Part shown: positions 5,360 to 7,202 of the stretch, in pieces | How the letters are laid out: each line of letters starts with the position of its first letter | Position numbering within the stretch: position 1 is the first letter of the stretch | From: Clostridiales bacterium | GTDB taxonomy: Bacteria > Bacillota > Clostridia > Oscillospirales > Oscillospiraceae | DNA length: 7,202 bases | NCBI GenBank assembly: GCA_019421975.1 | Contig: JAHZEE010000085.1 | Location: 1 to 7,202 of the forward strand | Direction: 5' to 3' | The notes under the pieces: model-generated | Told to the model about the DNA's origin: nothing | Database searches by the model: none | What the model saw: only the letters and a program-made list of their open reading frames with translations | Program-made: the position numbers and the translations under genes

Positions 5360-6964
5360 TCAGCGGATTTTCAGCAGTTTTGCAATTTTTTCACCCTTGG
5401 GAAGCAGCATGCAGTCGTCCAGCGTAATAATTCGCAGCAGCAATACGCTTATTCCGTATACCAGCACGGCGATGACGATGGCGCCCAGACAGCACAGATC
5501 CTGCGAGGAGATCACAAGCGAGAGCAGATCGTAGGACAGGTAGGCCGAGGCTGCCATGACGACGGTGGCGATCAGCGGCTTGACCATGGTGGTGAGCACC
5601 CGCGGCCGGCGCGTCATCATGCGGCGCATGGAGACCAGATTCAAAATCGTGATGGTGATATAGCAGACCAGGGTGCCAATGGGTGCGCCGGTGATGTTGA
5701 TGGCCGGCTGCCCCACCAGCAGATAGTTGATCACAACCTTGACCAGACCGCCGATGAGCATGTTGATGACAGGCGTTTTGACATTGCCGTGGGCCTGCAT
5801 GACGGCGTTGGTGAGCAGGACCAGGCAATTGAAGATGACGCAGATGCCGAGAATGGACATCAAGGGGGCGCCGGCAGCCAAAGTGTCGCCGGAGTAGCGG
5901 TAGAGCAGCTGCAGGATCGGCCCGGAGAGCACCGCAAGACCCGCGCCGCAGGGCAGGGCCAGCAGGCTCATGATGCGGATGGAGGACTCCTCCACCTTGA
6001 GCGCGCCGGTGCGGTTTTTCATAGTCAGGTGGGCTGTGATGGCGGGGATGACACTGACTGTGATGGGTACCACAAAGGCCGAGGGCATGTTGAACAGCGT
6101 CTGGCAGGCGCCGTAGATGCCGCGGAGCGTCTCTGCGGCGTCCTGGGAGAAGCCCGCCGCGTTTTTGAGCTGTCCCAGCACGATTTTGGAGTCGATCAAA
6201 TTGATGATCTGCAGGCCGGCAGAGCCGATGGTGATGGGCACTGCAATGGCCAGAAGGCTCTTCATGGACTGGGCCATGCTCTGCGTCGGCGCATCGCTCT
6301 GGGAGCTCAGTTGCGCGCTGGCCTTGCGGTGCTGCACGGACAGATAGGCCGCGGAGAAGATGGTGCCGGAGGTGACGCCCAGGATGGCGCCTGCGGCCGC
6401 AACATTGATGCCATAGCCCATCTTCAGCAGGAACCAGGCCACGCCGAGCCCCAGAAACAGCTTGCACAGCGCTTCAATGACCTGACTGACTGCGGTGGGG
6501 GTCATGTAGCTCTGGCCCTGGAAGAAGCCGCGGAACGAGGAGATCAGACAGATAAACAAAACTGCGGGCGACAGCGCCAGCATGCAGACCCAGGCGTCCG
6601 GCGCCTCCATAAAGACCGCCAGCTGCTTGGCAAAGAGCAGCATACCGAGACTGCCGATGATGCCGATGGTCAAAAAGATATAGAGCGAGGCCCGGTAAAT
6701 CCGCCGGATCTGGGCGTTGCTGCCCAGCGTCTGCGCCTGGGAAATCAGGCGCGACATGGCCACCGGGAGGCCGGCTGTGGAGATGGTGAGCATGACCGAG
6801 TAGATGTCATAGGCGGTCAAAAAATAGGTGTAGCCCTGATTGCCGACGATCCAGACCAGCGGGATCTTGTAGCAGAAGCCGATCAGCTTGACAATAAAGG
6901 TGGCCAGGGCGAGAATGGCTGCGCCATGCAGGAAGCTCTGTTTTTGAATTGGTCTTTGCGACAA
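5360..6964 (-). CDS. SpoVB/YabM-type polysaccharide (lipid-linked precursor) flippase
   Basis: This 534-residue membrane protein of the MOP flippase superfamily consists mostly of hydrophobic segments, consistent with about 14 membrane helices. Family features include LATFIVKLIGFCYKIPL (20-36), the GLPVAMSRLISQ segment (65-76), and FRGFFQGQSYMTPTAVSQVIE (144-164), which is typical of the SpoVB/YabM/YkvU/MurJ group. Such proteins move lipid-linked cell-wall or polysaccharide precursors across the membrane; SpoVB acts in spore cortex formation. Position before mazG matches yabM in Bacillus. The start is TTG at 6964 with AAGGG 9 nt upstream; no ATG nearby would keep the first membrane helix. It begins 5 nt after the amidohydrolase stop, so the two are probably co-transcribed. 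Exact substrate cannot be told from sequence. Confidence 0.9.
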   Translation of the reverse strand: MSQRPIQKQSFLHGAAILALATFIVKLIGFCYKIPLVWIVGNQGYTYFLTAYDIYSVMLTISTAGLPVAMSRLISQAQTLGSNAQIRRIYRASLYIFLTIGIIGSLGMLLFAKQLAVFMEAPDAWVCMLALSPAVLFICLISSFRGFFQGQSYMTPTAVSQVIEALCKLFLGLGVAWFLLKMGYGINVAAAGAILGVTSGTIFSAAYLSVQHRKASAQLSSQSDAPTQSMAQSMKSLLAIAVPITIGSAGLQIINLIDSKIVLGQLKNAAGFSQDAAETLRGIYGACQTLFNMPSAFVVPITVSVIPAITAHLTMKNRTGALKVEESSIRIMSLLALPCGAGLAVLSGPILQLLYRYSGDTLAAGAPLMSILGICVIFNCLVLLTNAVMQAHGNVKTPVINMLIGGLVKVVINYLLVGQPAINITGAPIGTLVCYITITILNLVSMRRMMTRRPRVLTTMVKPLIATVVMAASAYLSYDLLSLVISSQDLCCLGAIVIAVLVYGISVLLLRIITLDDCMLLPKGEKIAKLLKIR

Positions 6965-6969
6965 TAGAA

Positions 6970-7202
6970 TCAGCCCTTCTTTTCAGAATCGCGCCCGCCC
7001 GCATCAGAGAACACATGGGGCATGGTGTATTCGGTCAGCTCCCGGACGACACCGGGAAGATCGATGGTGGGATAGGTCCCGGCGGAGTAGAGAATGTTAC
7101 CGCGTACCATGGTCATGACCACATCGTGACCGGACGCGGCATAGACCAGATGGGAAATCACATTGTGGCAGGGGATGAGGTGGGGCTGGGTGAAGTCCAG
7201 TA
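6970..7202 (-). CDS. Amidohydrolase, MtaD/SsnA type, C-terminal end (partial at 5' side)
   Basis: The frame is open from the right window edge to TGA at 6972-6970, giving the last 77 residues. The segment [21 protein letters not shown] followed by [13 protein letters not shown] matches the C-terminal end of metal-dependent amidohydrolases of the 5-methylthioadenosine/S-adenosylhomocysteine deaminase and SsnA/chlorohydrolase group. These deaminate adenosine derivatives or related ring compounds. The metal-binding histidines of the barrel lie outside the window, so activity and substrate cannot be judged. It is probably the upstream gene of an operon with the flippase, whose ribosome binding site lies within its last codons. 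An internal ATG at 7161 is not the start. Confidence 0.8.
   Translation of the reverse strand, partial: LDFTQPHLIPCHNVISHLVYAASGHDVVMTMVRGNILYSAGTYPTIDLPGVVRELTEYTMPHVFSDAGGRDSEKKG

Noticed and set aside
5789..6967. 392-codon open frame on the + strand opposite the flippase gene
   Set aside because: Glycine-, aspartate- and glutamine-rich antisense of membrane-helix codons, with no recognisable domain; the opposite strand has a clear family match.

Overview
The window is a moderately GC-rich, densely coded stretch of a bacterial chromosome. It most likely comes from a low-oxygen Firmicute of the class Clostridia, and protein style and gene order suggest the Oscillospiraceae. Three things point there: a block matching the Bacillus yabM-yabN-yabO (SpoVB-type flippase, MazG, RqcP) neighbourhood with an HU gene set into it, strong AGGAGG-type ribosome binding sites, and two probable TTG starts. 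The assignment is by recognition only; no search was run.

Left part (1-1008): the 3' end of a cytosine-5 DNA methyltransferase gene on the + strand converges on a complete gene on the - strand for an HNH nuclease with two Cys-x2-Cys pairs. A strong hairpin terminator lies between them. This looks like a type II restriction-modification pair. The nuclease gene starts 4 nt after the stop of a LysR-type regulator gene, and its ribosome binding site overlaps that stop, so it appears translationally coupled to the regulator.

Middle (1013-3932): the lysR gene is divergent from a phenylacetate-CoA ligase (PaaK-type) gene. Their 177-nt intergenic region is AT-rich and holds a perfect 8-bp inverted repeat plus candidate promoters in both directions, the usual layout of a LysR regulator with its target. 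A terminator follows paaK. A candidate promoter in the last codons of paaK would start transcription inside that terminator's stem and could serve the next gene, a MutT/Nudix hydrolase.

Right part (3927-7202): five genes read leftwards on the - strand. They are the end of an amidohydrolase (MtaD/SsnA type), a SpoVB/YabM-type MOP flippase, MazG, HU and RqcP. Gaps are 5, 36, 34 and 76 nt, so they are probably largely co-transcribed, with a 14-bp hairpin before rqcP. The set combines nucleotide-pool cleaning, chromosome architecture, ribosome rescue and envelope or spore polysaccharide export. rqcP and the Nudix gene converge with overlapping 3' ends and no terminator between them.

I found no CRISPR array, tRNA, rRNA, insertion sequence or attachment site. 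No clearly new system is visible. The most unusual points are the restriction nuclease coupled to a metabolic regulator gene, the MazG with a degenerate second domain, and the promoter-in-terminator arrangement.
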